In this document: one piece after another, positions 25,639 through 34,902 of the stretch | How positions within the stretch are numbered: the stretch's first letter is position 1 | Layout of the letters: the number at the start of each line of letters is the position of its first letter | Source: Gemmatimonadota bacterium | Lineage (GTDB): Bacteria; Gemmatimonadota; Gemmatimonadetes; Longimicrobiales; Gaopeijiaceae | Reading direction: 5' to 3' | Assembly (NCBI GenBank): GCA_007126575.1 | Contig: SLBA01000072.1 | Coordinates: 1 to 64,000, forward strand | DNA: 64,000 nucleotides | The notes under the pieces: model-generated | Databases searched by the model: none | Seen by the model: only the letters and a program-made list of their open reading frames with translations | What the model was told of the DNA's origin: nothing | Made by a program: the position numbers and the translations under genes

Positions 25639-27210
25639 ATGACACGCATCCGGTCGCACCCCCCGACACTCTGCGCGCTTCTCGCGGCTTTTCTCCTGGT
25701 CGCACCGGGGCTCCTCGGGGCCCAGCCGGCTCCGATCGAGGGTCTCGATCAGTTCGTCGAAGCGGGAATGGCGGAGTGGGGGATCCCGGGGCTGGGGTTG
25801 GCGATCGTCCAGGATGGAGAGGTCGTCTACGCAAGGGGGTACGGGGTCCTGAGAAAGGGCGAGGAGACTCCCGTCGACGAGAACACCCTCTTCGGGGTGG
25901 CCTCGGTGTCGAAGGCGTTCACCGCCGCCGCCGTCGGCCTCCTGGTCGAGGACGGCCTCCTCGACTGGGACGATCCGGTGGTGAAGCATCTGCCGGGCTT
26001 CGAACTGTACGATCCCGCTGTGACCCGGACGGTGACGATTCGGGATCTGCTGAGCCATCGGGTGGGGATCGGTCGCATGACCGGAAACCGGCTCCAGTGG
26101 CTTCCCAACCGGGATCGCTCCGAACTCGTCCATCGGATGCGGTATGCCGAGCCCGAGCAGTCGTTTCGAAACGGCTACGTCTACTCCAACGTGATGTACA
26201 TGGTCGCCGGTGAGGTGATCGAGGCCGTGTCGGGCATGAGCTGGGGGGACTTCGTCGAGGCCCGGATCTTCGCCCCGCTCGGCATGGAGCGGAGCAACAC
26301 CTCGATCACCCGGATCGGAGACGATCCCAACGCGGCCTGGCCACACCAGGAGATCGACGGAGAGGTCGTCGAGATTCCCCGACGGAACTTCGATGCGGTC
26401 GGGGCCTCGGCCTCGGTGAACACCTCGGTACAGGAGCTGACCACCTGGATGCGTCTGCATCTGGGTGACCCCGGCGAGGTCGACGGCGTGCGTCTGCTCG
26501 ATCCGGCGACCGTGCGCGAGATGCATCGTGCGCAGAACCGGATCCCGGATCAGGGGATCACGGGAGACCTCGCCTCCTACGGCCTCGGCTGGCGACTGTC
26601 GACGTACGAAGGCCACCGGACCTCTCAGCACGGCGGGGCGACCGATGGGATGAACACGAACCTGGTCCTGGTGCCGGGACGGAACCTGGGGGTGGTCGTC
26701 ACCACGAACACCTTCAATTCCTTCATGGACGCCCTTGCGAACCGCGTCGTGGATCGCTTCCTCGGGATCGAGGATCGGCCGTGGGACCAGATCTACCGGC
26801 AGAACTACCTTGGGGCCTACGAGCGGGCCCGGGCGGCCCGGGACTCGATTCACGCCGCCCGGCAGGAGGGGACGAGTCCCTCGGTGCCCATGGAGGCCTT
26901 CGCGGGGACCTTCGTCGACTCTCTCTACGCCGACGCCCGGGTGCGGATGGGCGAGGAGGGGCTGGTGCTGGAGTTCTGGGGGGACGAGAGTCAGACCCTG
27001 GACCTCGAACACTGGCATCACGACACCTTCCGGGCATCGTATCGCAATCCCGCCCAGCGCGAGAAATTCGTCTGGTTCACCAGGGATGACCGCGGCGATA
27101 TCGATGCGCTGCACGTGCGCTGGACCCTCAGACCCGATCTCCTGCAGGTGGGACTCTACCCGGCGTGGTACACCCGCGATGTCACCTTCCGGCGGGTGGA
27201 TGACCGCTGA
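25639..27210 (+). CDS. Secreted serine hydrolase (beta-lactamase / S12 peptidase family) with C-terminal domain
   Basis: The 523-residue protein has a signal peptide (about 1-29, ending LLGAQ) and a penicillin-binding-like domain. The active-site motifs are SVSK (Ser89, Lys92), YSN (Tyr182, Asn184) and QHGG in the KTG position. A C-terminal domain of about 110 residues (420-523) is typical of this family (DUF3471-like). Possible activities are D-aminopeptidase, esterase or beta-lactam hydrolase. The ATG is chosen because it gives the signal peptide. The end overlaps menH by 11 bases. Confidence 0.85.
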   Translation: MTRIRSHPPTLCALLAAFLLVAPGLLGAQPAPIEGLDQFVEAGMAEWGIPGLGLAIVQDGEVVYARGYGVLRKGEETPVDENTLFGVASVSKAFTAAAVGLLVEDGLLDWDDPVVKHLPGFELYDPAVTRTVTIRDLLSHRVGIGRMTGNRLQWLPNRDRSELVHRMRYAEPEQSFRNGYVYSNVMYMVAGEVIEAVSGMSWGDFVEARIFAPLGMERSNTSITRIGDDPNAAWPHQEIDGEVVEIPRRNFDAVGASASVNTSVQELTTWMRLHLGDPGEVDGVRLLDPATVREMHRAQNRIPDQGITGDLASYGLGWRLSTYEGHRTSQHGGATDGMNTNLVLVPGRNLGVVVTTNTFNSFMDALANRVVDRFLGIEDRPWDQIYRQNYLGAYERARAARDSIHAARQEGTSPSVPMEAFAGTFVDSLYADARVRMGEEGLVLEFWGDESQTLDLEHWHHDTFRASYRNPAQREKFVWFTRDDRGDIDALHVRWTLRPDLLQVGLYPAWYTRDVTFRRVDDR

Positions 27211-28036
27211 CCCGGATGCCGTCGGAGGCCTCCGGATCCGCCATGTGCACCCTCGGGGGTCCGGCCGGACTCCCCTGGTCCTGCTGCACGGCTTCACGGG
27301 GTCGGGCGAGAGCTGGGGCGGCGACCTCCTCGAGGGCCTCTCCGAGATCGGGCCCCTCCTGGTCGTGGACCTGCCGGGGCATGGGCAGTCCCGCGCCCTG
27401 AACCCGCTCGATCCCGAGGCCCCCCCGCGCTTCGAGGAGGTCGTGGGGGCCCTGGCGGCGATTCCGGCGGCCTTCGGCTATCCCCGCGCCCACTGGATCG
27501 GGTATTCGATGGGGGGCCGACTCGCGATGGCCGTCGCGATCGAGAGCCCCGACGTCGTCTCGCGGCTGGTGCTCGAGGGGGCCTCGCCCGGACTCGCCAC
27601 CGAGTACGAACGCGCCGAGCGGAGGCGTGCCGACGCGGCGCTGGCGGACCGGATCGTCGACGAAGGCATCGAAGCCTTCGTCACCTTCTGGATGGACCTG
27701 CCCCTCTTCGAATCCCAGAAGCGCATGTCCGGGTCGAAGCGTGAGGCGATGCGCCGGATCCGGATGCGCAACGATCCCCACGCGCTGGCCGCGGTACTCC
27801 GGGGGATGGGTACCGGTCGGCAGCCGTCGTACTGGGACGAGCTGCCCGACCTCATGCATCCGGTCCTGATCGTGACCGGAGCGCTCGACACCAAGTTCGA
27901 GGCGATCGCCCTACAGATGAGGCGACGGCTGCCGCGAGGGGAGCGGGCCTCCCTGCCCGGAGCGGGGCACACGACCCACCTCGAAACCCCCGCCACCTGG
28001 CTGGAGTCGGTCCGCGGGTTTCTGAACGGGGACTGA
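27200..28036 (+). CDS. menH: 2-succinyl-6-hydroxy-2,4-cyclohexadiene-1-carboxylate synthase (MenH-like hydrolase)
   Basis: The 278-residue alpha/beta hydrolase has LLHGFTGSGESW (oxyanion region), the nucleophile elbow GYSMGG (Ser103), TGALDTKF (Asp) and GAGHTTHLETP (His). The segment SPGLATEYERAERRRAD and the later LRGMGTGRQPSYWDEL are characteristic of MenH, the step that forms SHCHC in menaquinone synthesis. No other men gene is in the window, so a generic hydrolase remains possible. Its start overlaps the serine hydrolase gene by 11 bases. Confidence 0.78.
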   Translation: MTADPDAVGGLRIRHVHPRGSGRTPLVLLHGFTGSGESWGGDLLEGLSEIGPLLVVDLPGHGQSRALNPLDPEAPPRFEEVVGALAAIPAAFGYPRAHWIGYSMGGRLAMAVAIESPDVVSRLVLEGASPGLATEYERAERRRADAALADRIVDEGIEAFVTFWMDLPLFESQKRMSGSKREAMRRIRMRNDPHALAAVLRGMGTGRQPSYWDELPDLMHPVLIVTGALDTKFEAIALQMRRRLPRGERASLPGAGHTTHLETPATWLESVRGFLNGD

Positions 28037-28072
28037 GCCCTGCCCGGTCTGGACTTCGGCCCGGGTGGCCGG

Positions 28073-28774
28073 TCAGAGCTCCTCGACGATCGAGCCGAGC
28101 CAGGGGTCGAACGACTCCTGGAAGATCTCGAAGTGGACCGCCTGGCCGATCTGTTCGAGGGGTCGGGTCTGCTCGATCACCTCGTGGTAGCTGACGTAGC
28201 AGGCCAGCGCCCGCTTGGCGATCTCCAGGTCGCCCTCCGAGAAGACCTCGGCGGCGTCGATCTCCTCGTCCGAAGAGGAGTTGAGGCGGAACTTGCCCTC
28301 CGGGCGCTCCCGGTCGGGGAGGGTGAACAGCGCCAGCCGCCGGGGGGCGGGGTGCTCGTCTCGCAGTTCGCAAAAGACCCGCTTCACGACCGCATGGGTC
28401 ACGAGGTGGTCCGGAAAGCCGCTCACACCGTGCACCGCGTAGGTCACGATCACGTCGGGTTTGACATCGAGGATTCCCTGCCGGACCGTGGCCTCGATCT
28501 TCCTGGGGTCCATGCCCGAGAGCCCGGAGTCGGGCAGGTCCAGCACGACCATTCCGTGAAGTCCGAGCGCTCGTTCGACCTCGAGCATCTCCCGATACCG
28601 GACCTCTCCCATCGCCTCGATCGAGAGATTCAGCCGGTGGCGCTGGCTGGTCGCACCGCCCTGGGTCAGGGTCAGCAGATGCACCTCGTGGCCGAGTCTG
28701 ATCTGGCGCGCGATCGCGGGCGCCGGGCCGAAGCACTCATCGTCCGGGTGGGGAAAGATGTACAGGATTCGCAT
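28073..28774 (-). CDS. PIG-L family deacetylase (LmbE/BshB-like)
   Basis: A 233-residue zinc-dependent N-deacetylase. The motif HPDDE is at residues 9-13 and the third metal ligand is in PDHLVTH (His123, with His127). This family removes acetyl groups from N-acetylglucosaminyl compounds, including thiol cofactor precursors (BshB, MshB). It is convergent with menH (36 bases between) and shows no partner gene for bacillithiol synthesis here, so the substrate is undetermined. Confidence 0.85.
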   Translation of the reverse strand: MRILYIFPHPDDECFGPAPAIARQIRLGHEVHLLTLTQGGATSQRHRLNLSIEAMGEVRYREMLEVERALGLHGMVVLDLPDSGLSGMDPRKIEATVRQGILDVKPDVIVTYAVHGVSGFPDHLVTHAVVKRVFCELRDEHPAPRRLALFTLPDRERPEGKFRLNSSSDEEIDAAEVFSEGDLEIAKRALACYVSYHEVIEQTRPLEQIGQAVHFEIFQESFDPWLGSIVEEL

Positions 28775-29061
28775 GGGGCCTCGTCACGATCGGGGAGAGG
28801 GGTCTCCGGAGGATTCAAAGTGGGTCGGCCCCCTCTCTCCCCACAAGGTCGAGGCCTGGGGCGGAGGACCGTACGGAGGGCCGCGCGGGGGGTTGGAAAT
28901 TCGCGGCACCGTTGACGGGAGGCGCCACGACCGGCACCATGAGCGTCGGTCGACAGGTCGTACGTGGTTGCCGGAGAGGCCGGCTCGTGCGAACCACGGG
29001 GCGTGGCCCGAGCACGGGCGACCCCCGGCATGATAACTCGGACAGGCTCAGGGAGTGACGT

Positions 29062-30159
29062 ATGTTCGGAAGAGAAGGACACGATGTGGGATCCGATTGG
29101 CTGCGCCGGGCGCGCATCTCCGTGCTCCTCGTCGGACTGTCGGTCTTCGTGATCGTCGGTTGTGAGGACAATTCCGCCGATGCCCCCGGCACCACCACGG
29201 CCGGAGAGCCCGGTGCGGAGTTCGGGCTGGTGATCCACGGGGGGGCCGGGACCATTACCCGCGAGAGCATGACCTCCGAACTCGAAGAGGGCTACCGACG
29301 CTCCCTCGAAGCTGCGCTCGAAGCCGGCTACGCGATCCTCGAAGATGGGGGGAGCGCCATGGACGCGGTCATTGCCGCGGTCATGGTCATGGAGGACGAC
29401 TCGCTCTACAACGCGGGACGCGGCGCCGTCTTCACCAGCGAGGGCACCAATGAACTCGATGCCGCGGTCATGGACGGGGTAGATCGCAACGCCGGTGCCG
29501 TCGCCGGTGTGACCCGGGTGCGAAATCCGATCGAGCTGGCCCGACTGGTGATGGACGAGTCGCCGCACGTGATGATGGCGGGCGAGGGCGCCGAGGTCTT
29601 CGGGGAGCAGTTCGGAATCGCGCAGGTCGACGCCGACTACTACTACACCGAGCGCCGCTGGGAGGCGCTCGAGCGTGCCCGGGAGGACGAAGAGATCACC
29701 CTGAGCTGGCACCTCGAGGACGACCGAATGATCGGCACGGTCGGAGCCGTCGCGAGGGACCGTGACGGGAACCTCGCCGCCGCCACGTCGACCGGGGGAA
29801 TGACGAACAAGCGATTCGGCCGGGTCGGCGATGTCCCGGTCATCGGGGCCGGTACCTATGCCTCGAACGAGTCGTGCGCCGTATCCGCGACCGGGCACGG
29901 GGAGTACTTCATACGAAATGTGGTCTCCCGTGAGGTATGCGCCCGGATGGAGCACCGGGGAGAGTCGCTGCAGGAGGCCGCCGAGGCGGTCGTCATGGTC
30001 CAACTGGCCGACCACGGCGGGACGGGTGGTGTGGTGGCGGTCGATCGCGACGGCCACTTTTCGATGGTGATGAATACCCCCGGGATGTATCGGGGCCACT
30101 ACATGGCCGGCGGGACTCCGTTCACCGCGATCTACGCCGACGAGGGGGACGGCCGCTGA
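29062..30159 (+). CDS. Isoaspartyl peptidase / L-asparaginase, lipoprotein form
   Basis: The 365-residue N-terminal-nucleophile hydrolase has the family hallmarks VIHGGAGTI, NAGRGAVFTSEG and the autocleavage site GTVGAVARD (Thr226, the nucleophile after cleavage). STGGMTNKRFGRVGD and IGAGTYA follow. Unlike cytosolic IaaA, it begins with a hydrophobic stretch ending VIVGC, a lipobox near residue 34, so it is probably membrane-anchored. It degrades isoaspartyl dipeptides or beta-aspartyl peptides. GGGAG lies just before the start. Confidence 0.88.
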   Translation: MFGREGHDVGSDWLRRARISVLLVGLSVFVIVGCEDNSADAPGTTTAGEPGAEFGLVIHGGAGTITRESMTSELEEGYRRSLEAALEAGYAILEDGGSAMDAVIAAVMVMEDDSLYNAGRGAVFTSEGTNELDAAVMDGVDRNAGAVAGVTRVRNPIELARLVMDESPHVMMAGEGAEVFGEQFGIAQVDADYYYTERRWEALERAREDEEITLSWHLEDDRMIGTVGAVARDRDGNLAAATSTGGMTNKRFGRVGDVPVIGAGTYASNESCAVSATGHGEYFIRNVVSREVCARMEHRGESLQEAAEAVVMVQLADHGGTGGVVAVDRDGHFSMVMNTPGMYRGHYMAGGTPFTAIYADEGDGR

Positions 30160-30167
30160 GCCCGAGA

Positions 30168-30485
30168 TCAGCGAAGGTAGCGGTACATCAGCTCGAGAAG
30201 CTCGTCGCGCATCGCTTCGGCAGCCTCGCCGCCCCGGGCCTGTGCATCGGCGGCGCAATGCGCCAGGTGGTTGCGCATGACCTCGCGGCTCACCGCTCGC
30301 AGCGCCTCCTGGACCGACGAGATCTGGACCAGGATCTCGGGGCAGTAGCGATCCTCGTCGACCATGCGGTGTAATCCCCGGATCTGTCCTTCAATTCGCC
30401 GGAGCCGGGTGAGGTTGCCGGCCTTGATGTCGGGGTCGATCGCCGACGGGTGTTCGGGGGTATCAGGCGCTGAGGCGGAAGTCAT
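30168..30485 (-). CDS. csoR: CsoR/FrmR-family metal-sensing repressor
   Basis: A 105-residue helical repressor. The copper-binding triad of CsoR is complete: Cys48, His73 and Cys77, with the 25 and 4 residue spacings of Mycobacterium CsoR. IEGQIRGLHRMVDEDRYCPE is the typical N-terminal helix. It likely senses Cu(I), though a nickel or sulfur sensor cannot be excluded. No copper exporter is nearby. It is divergent from the next gene across 88 bases containing an inverted repeat. Confidence 0.85.
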   Translation of the reverse strand: MTSASAPDTPEHPSAIDPDIKAGNLTRLRRIEGQIRGLHRMVDEDRYCPEILVQISSVQEALRAVSREVMRNHLAHCAADAQARGGEAAEAMRDELLELMYRYLR

Positions 30486-30544
30486 GGTGGTCTCTGCGGT
30501 GGAGCGAACCGGGTGTGAGTGAATCGTCGAAAAGCATAGAACGA

Positions 30545-30571
30545 GCCTGGTTCCCGGACAAGGAACCGGGC
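30545..30571. repeat. Inverted repeat between csoR and the next gene
   Basis: GCCTGGTTCC at 30545-30554 pairs with GGAACCGGGC at 30562-30571, ten pairs with one G-U. It ends two bases before the GTG of the following gene, so it covers its ribosome-binding site, and it lies upstream of csoR. It could be a CsoR operator or a translational hairpin. Confidence 0.4.
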
Positions 30572-30573
30572 CG

Positions 30574-31377
30574 GTGACGGACGATCGTGGGTCCTCTCTC
30601 CCGCTGAGTCGGGGGGAGCTGGATCGAGTGATCCGACGCGCGACGGAGCTCCAGTTTCGTGAGGGGGCCGTCGACGAGGGAGAGCTCTCCGAGGCCGAGG
30701 TGCTTCGGATCGGTCGCGAAGTCGGCCTCGACTCCGATTACGTGCGGCGGGCGCTGGGTGAGGTCCGGGCCGAGGCCATGGTCCCCGCCCTCGCCCCGGA
30801 CTCGGGTGTCCTGAGGCGCCTGATCGGTCCGGCCCACGTTCGGGCCGACCGGGTGGTTCCCGGGGAGGCCCGCGAGACCGAGGAGCGTCTGGTCCACTGG
30901 TTCTCGGAGGCCGAGAGCCTTCATCTGGTCAGACGGCGGGCCGGGTTTTCCCTCTGGGAGCCGGCCGAAGGGTTCGTGGCCCAGCTTCAGCGAGGGCTGA
31001 AGTGGCACGGTCAGCGGTACGAGTTGGCGCAGGCCCGGCAGGTGGAGCTTTCCGTACAGGACCTCGAGGACGGGTTTTCTTTCGTGACACTCACAGTCGA
31101 TCTGCGGAATCTGAGAATGGAACTGGGAGGAGGACATATCGCGGGGTTCGGCTTCCTCGGGGGCGGCCTTGCGCTCGCGGTTTCGGCCGCGGTTCTGGCT
31201 CCACCGGCGATCGTCGGAGCGGGTGCGATCGGGATCGCCACCGGCGCGCTCGGAGGCCTGGGCCTCGGGCGGTCCTCGTTCCGCGGCAAGGAGGAGCGGA
31301 TCCGGTTGGCGGCCGAGGGGCTCCTCGATCGACTCGAACGGGGAGAACTCAAGGGCCCCCCGGGAGCCCGCCGGTGA
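30574..31377 (+). CDS. Membrane protein of unknown function with N-terminal helical domain
   Basis: The 267-residue protein starts with GTG. An N-terminal helical module (about 12-65) includes the segment ELSEAEVLRIGREVGLDSDY. A middle beta-rich region (about 95-185) and two TM helices (about 190-222 and 228-250) follow. The C-terminus is charged. I do not recognise a family. It overlaps the serine hydrolase gene downstream by 4 bases (GTGA), so the two are coupled. The divergent CsoR might control it. Confidence 0.65.
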   Translation: MTDDRGSSLPLSRGELDRVIRRATELQFREGAVDEGELSEAEVLRIGREVGLDSDYVRRALGEVRAEAMVPALAPDSGVLRRLIGPAHVRADRVVPGEARETEERLVHWFSEAESLHLVRRRAGFSLWEPAEGFVAQLQRGLKWHGQRYELAQARQVELSVQDLEDGFSFVTLTVDLRNLRMELGGGHIAGFGFLGGGLALAVSAAVLAPPAIVGAGAIGIATGALGGLGLGRSSFRGKEERIRLAAEGLLDRLERGELKGPPGARR

Positions 31378-32591
31378 ACGCCGCGAACAGGACGGCCGGG
31401 CTCGTGCCGACCCCCCGCCGCGTCGTCTGGGTGCTCCTGTCGATCGCCCTGCTGGGCGGGCTCGTGCCCGACGCCCATCTCCGGGCCCAAGCGCCCGGAG
31501 ACATCCGGACCGACCGGGTGGTGCGGGAGCTCGAGCCGGAGATCCGGCGGGCGATGACCGAAGGGCGGATCCCCTCTCTCACCATCGCGCTGGTCGCCGG
31601 CGAGGAGATCCTCTGGAGCCAGGGGTACGGCTACGCCAACCTGTACACCCGCTCACCGGCGACCCCCAGTACCGTCTACATGGTCGCCTCGACCTTCAAG
31701 ACGATGTCGGCCAGCGCGATCCTGGGTCTCTGGGAGGAGGGGCGCTTCGATCTCGACGACCCGGTCCGCGACTACCTCGGGGACCTCGAGATCCCCGGCG
31801 AGAACCCCAACCGTCCGATCACCTTTCGACAGCTGTTGACCCACACGTCGGGTCTGCCGTCGGGGTTCTCGCCCGTTCCGGTCTGGAATGACACAGTCCC
31901 GACGCCCATGGCCGCCTTCCTTCGATCCGAGATGAAGGTGCGAAGCGCGCCGCTCGAGCGGGTCCAGTACTCGAACATGGGATACACGCTCCTGGCGTAT
32001 CTGGTCGAACGCCTGACCGGAATCGAGTTCCGCACCTGGGTTCGCAACCGGATCTTCGGGCCCGTCGGGATGGGCAGCACCGACTTCGTTCCCTCGGCCG
32101 AGATGGTCGAGCGGATGGCGATTCCGTACATGCCCGAAGATGGCGATGGCCCCCTGCGCCCCGCGGACCGGTTGCGTTTCGCAGAGTGGCCGGCCGGCCA
32201 GGTGTGGGGCACGGTGCAGGATCAGGCTCGCTGGCTCGCCGTGAACCTGAACGACGGGGTGCATCAGGGCCGGCAGATCCTGCAGCCCGAGACCCTTCGC
32301 GAGGCGCATTCGCACCAGTTCCGGGACTTTTCCGGTCCCATGGCGGGGGGATGGGGAGGGGAGGACGCGGGCTACGGGCTGGCCTGGTGGACCTCTACGC
32401 GCGAGGGGGAACGCTACATCGCACACTCCGGGAGTGTGAGGGGGTACACCGCCTTCCTGCACGGAAACGTCGACCGCCAGGTGGGGGTGGCGATTCTGAC
32501 GAACGGGCATCGTGCACATCCACACCTGGTGCGCCTCTCCTACCTGGCGACCGATCTGATGGGCGAACACATCCGGGGCCGGGACCAGTAG
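31374..32591 (+). CDS. Secreted serine hydrolase (beta-lactamase / S12 family)
   Basis: A 405-residue exported protein (signal peptide about 1-39, ending LRAQA). Active-site motifs: STFK (Ser106, Lys109), YSN (Tyr199, Asn201) and HSG in the third position. A GTG start overlaps the upstream stop (GTGA), as with other coupled genes here. It is a separate, shorter relative of the S12 protein at 25639-27210 and lacks its C-terminal extension. Likely a periplasmic D-peptidase or esterase. Confidence 0.83.
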   Translation: MNAANRTAGLVPTPRRVVWVLLSIALLGGLVPDAHLRAQAPGDIRTDRVVRELEPEIRRAMTEGRIPSLTIALVAGEEILWSQGYGYANLYTRSPATPSTVYMVASTFKTMSASAILGLWEEGRFDLDDPVRDYLGDLEIPGENPNRPITFRQLLTHTSGLPSGFSPVPVWNDTVPTPMAAFLRSEMKVRSAPLERVQYSNMGYTLLAYLVERLTGIEFRTWVRNRIFGPVGMGSTDFVPSAEMVERMAIPYMPEDGDGPLRPADRLRFAEWPAGQVWGTVQDQARWLAVNLNDGVHQGRQILQPETLREAHSHQFRDFSGPMAGGWGGEDAGYGLAWWTSTREGERYIAHSGSVRGYTAFLHGNVDRQVGVAILTNGHRAHPHLVRLSYLATDLMGEHIRGRDQ

Positions 32592-32631
32592 CCTCGGGGG
32601 ATGGAGGCCGGGTCGAGGCCCCCGTCCGCCT

Positions 32632-33075
32632 TCAGTGTGCTTCGATCTGGGCCGGGGTGCGGACTTCGATCCGGGGTACATTTCGGTGGGAGGTCACCCG
32701 TCCCGCCACACAGATGGATCGGTTCGCGTACAGGAACTCGGGAGGCGAGGGAAAGCGATCCCGGTCCCGGCCCCAGATCACGGCATCGAAGGGCTGGTCG
32801 GGATACGGTCTTTCGAAGTTCAGGTACGTCGGCTGGCCCCCGGTCTCGGTTGCGAAGGTCGTGTTCACCACCTCTCCGCACACGATCGCCCGCTCCCCTT
32901 CATACTGGGCCGCGTCTTCGGCCACCACCCAGACCACGTCGTCGTAGTCCGCGGGGTTGAAGCGCTCTTCGCCATCGGGGATCAGCCCCGCGCGTCGGAT
33001 GAAGAAGAGCAGGAGCACCGTGACCCCCACGATCGCGAAGAGGAGTCGACGGGAACGGGGTCGGCGGGAGCCCAT
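32632..33075 (-). CDS. Single-TM protein with OB-fold-like domain
   Basis: A 147-residue protein with an N-terminal TM helix (about 11-28, LLFAIVGVTVLLLFFI) and a beta-barrel-like domain with alternating strands (GERAIVCGEVVNTTFATETG, FDAVIWGRDR, SICVAGRVTS). This pattern resembles OB-fold proteins that act as secreted or anchored nucleic-acid or ligand-binding domains. Function unknown. It is last in the minus-strand run and convergent with the S12 gene. Confidence 0.65.
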   Translation of the reverse strand: MGSRRPRSRRLLFAIVGVTVLLLFFIRRAGLIPDGEERFNPADYDDVVWVVAEDAAQYEGERAIVCGEVVNTTFATETGGQPTYLNFERPYPDQPFDAVIWGRDRDRFPSPPEFLYANRSICVAGRVTSHRNVPRIEVRTPAQIEAH

Positions 33076-33113
33076 CGTCGTCGGCCTCGAACCCTACGGA
33101 GTCGGGCCGGCGT

Positions 33114-34793
33114 TCATCGGACGAGCTTCCGATACTGGATTCGTCTCGGCATCTCGGCCTCGGCGCCCAGTCGCCTGCGGCGGTCCTCCTCGTACTCCTG
33201 GTGGTTCCCCTCGTACCAGCGGACCTCGCTGTCTCCCTCGAAGGCCAGGATGTGGGTGGCGATCCGGTCGAGGAACCAGCGGTCGTGCGAGATGATCACC
33301 GCGCATCCGGGAAAGTCCAGGATCGCGTCCTCGAGGGCCCGCAGCGTGTCGACATCGAGGTCGTTGGTGGGCTCGTCGAGGAGGATCACGTTCCCACCCG
33401 ACTTGAGCAGCTTTGCCAGGTGCAGACGGTTGCGTTCCCCCCCCGAGAGCACTCCCACCTTCTTCTGCTGCTCGGGCCCCTTGAAGTTGAACGAGGACAG
33501 GTAGGCGCGGGAGCTCATCTCGCGCCAGCCGAAGTCGAGGACGTCGTGGCCGCCCGAGACCTCCTCCCAGACCGATCGGTCGGGGTCGAGGTCGGCCCGC
33601 GACTGGTCGACGTGGGCGAGCCGGACCGTGGACCCGATCCGGATCTCGCCGTTGTCCGGCTCCTCGTCTCCCACGATCATCCGGAAGAGGGTGGTCTTTC
33701 CCGCCCCATTCGGTCCGACGACCCCGACGATGCCTCCGCGCGGAAGCCGGAAGGAGAGGGAGTCGATCAGGAGTCGGTCGTCGTACCCCTTTGAAACGTC
33801 CTCGAAGATCACGACGTCCTCGCCCAGCCGCTCGGGACGGGGGATCAGGATCTCGGCGGTTCCCTGTCGCTCGGTGGGACCCTGGCGGAGGAGCTCCTCG
33901 TACGAGTTGAGCCGGGCCTTCCCCTTCGACTGCTTGGCCTTCGGGCTCATCCGGATCCACTCGAGCTCGCGTTCGAGGGTCTTCTGGCGCGCCGACTCCC
34001 GCTTCTCCTCGAGGGCGAGGCGAGCCCTCTTCTGCTCGAGCCACGAGGAGTAGTTGCCCTCGTACGGGTGACCCTGCCCCCGGTCGAGCTCGAGGATCCA
34101 CTGCGCCACGTTGTCGAGGAAGTAGCGGTCGTGCGTGATCGCGACGATCGTACCCGGAAACTCGGCCAGATGCTGCTCGAGCCACGCGACGGACTCGGCG
34201 TCCAGGTGGTTGGTGGGCTCGTCGAGCAGGAGGAGGTCGGGCTCTTCGAGCAGGGTGCGGCAGAGGGCCACCCGACGCTTTTCTCCCCCGGAGAGGTGGG
34301 TCACGGCGGCGTCCGGCGGCGGAAGCCGGAGGGCCTCCATGGCAATCTCGACCTTTCGGTCCAGTTCCCATGCCCCGGCCGCCTCGATCCGGTCCTGCAG
34401 CCGGGACTGCTCCTTGAGCAGCGCCTCCATCTCCTCGTCGGTCGAGACGTCGCCGAAGGCCATGTTGACCTCTTCGAAGCGGCGGAGGAGGTCACGGGTG
34501 CCCTGCACCCCCAGCTCCACATTGCCGCGCACGTCGAGAGTGTCGTCGAGTTCCGGTTCCTGCGGCAGGTATCCGATCCGCGTGCCCTTCGCCGCCCACG
34601 CCTCGCCCTGGAAGTCCTTGTCGACGCCGGCCATGATGCGCAGGAGGGTGCTCTTTCCGGATCCGTTCGGGCCGACCACACCGATCTTGGCGCCGGGATA
34701 GAAGGAGAGCCAGATGCCCTTGAGGATCTCGTTTCTGGGGGGGACCACCTTGCGGAGGTCCTTCATGACGTAGATGAACTGGGGGCCGGCCAT
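33114..34793 (-). CDS. ettA: Energy-dependent translational throttle protein EttA (ABC-F)
   Basis: A 559-residue cytosolic ABC-F ATPase that binds the ribosomal E site and gates translation according to ATP level. Two ATP-binding modules have Walker [10 protein letters not shown] (41-49) and GPNGAGKTT, and signatures [13 protein letters not shown] and [13 protein letters not shown]. EttA rather than other ABC-F proteins is favoured by the segment [21 protein letters not shown] and the overall length. The start follows directly on [14 protein letters not shown], typical for the family. Confidence 0.93.
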   Translation of the reverse strand: MAGPQFIYVMKDLRKVVPPRNEILKGIWLSFYPGAKIGVVGPNGSGKSTLLRIMAGVDKDFQGEAWAAKGTRIGYLPQEPELDDTLDVRGNVELGVQGTRDLLRRFEEVNMAFGDVSTDEEMEALLKEQSRLQDRIEAAGAWELDRKVEIAMEALRLPPPDAAVTHLSGGEKRRVALCRTLLEEPDLLLLDEPTNHLDAESVAWLEQHLAEFPGTIVAITHDRYFLDNVAQWILELDRGQGHPYEGNYSSWLEQKRARLALEEKRESARQKTLERELEWIRMSPKAKQSKGKARLNSYEELLRQGPTERQGTAEILIPRPERLGEDVVIFEDVSKGYDDRLLIDSLSFRLPRGGIVGVVGPNGAGKTTLFRMIVGDEEPDNGEIRIGSTVRLAHVDQSRADLDPDRSVWEEVSGGHDVLDFGWREMSSRAYLSSFNFKGPEQQKKVGVLSGGERNRLHLAKLLKSGGNVILLDEPTNDLDVDTLRALEDAILDFPGCAVIISHDRWFLDRIATHILAFEGDSEVRWYEGNHQEYEEDRRRRLGAEAEMPRRIQYRKLVR

Positions 34794-34902
34794 GGTTCGG
34801 ATCGAACTCCTGGAATTGGGGCTGGACGGTTCGTGGTTTACGACACAGTCGAAGATAATCGCTCGCGCCCCATCGTGAAGCGTCGGGCGAGAGGACGTGG
34901 GC

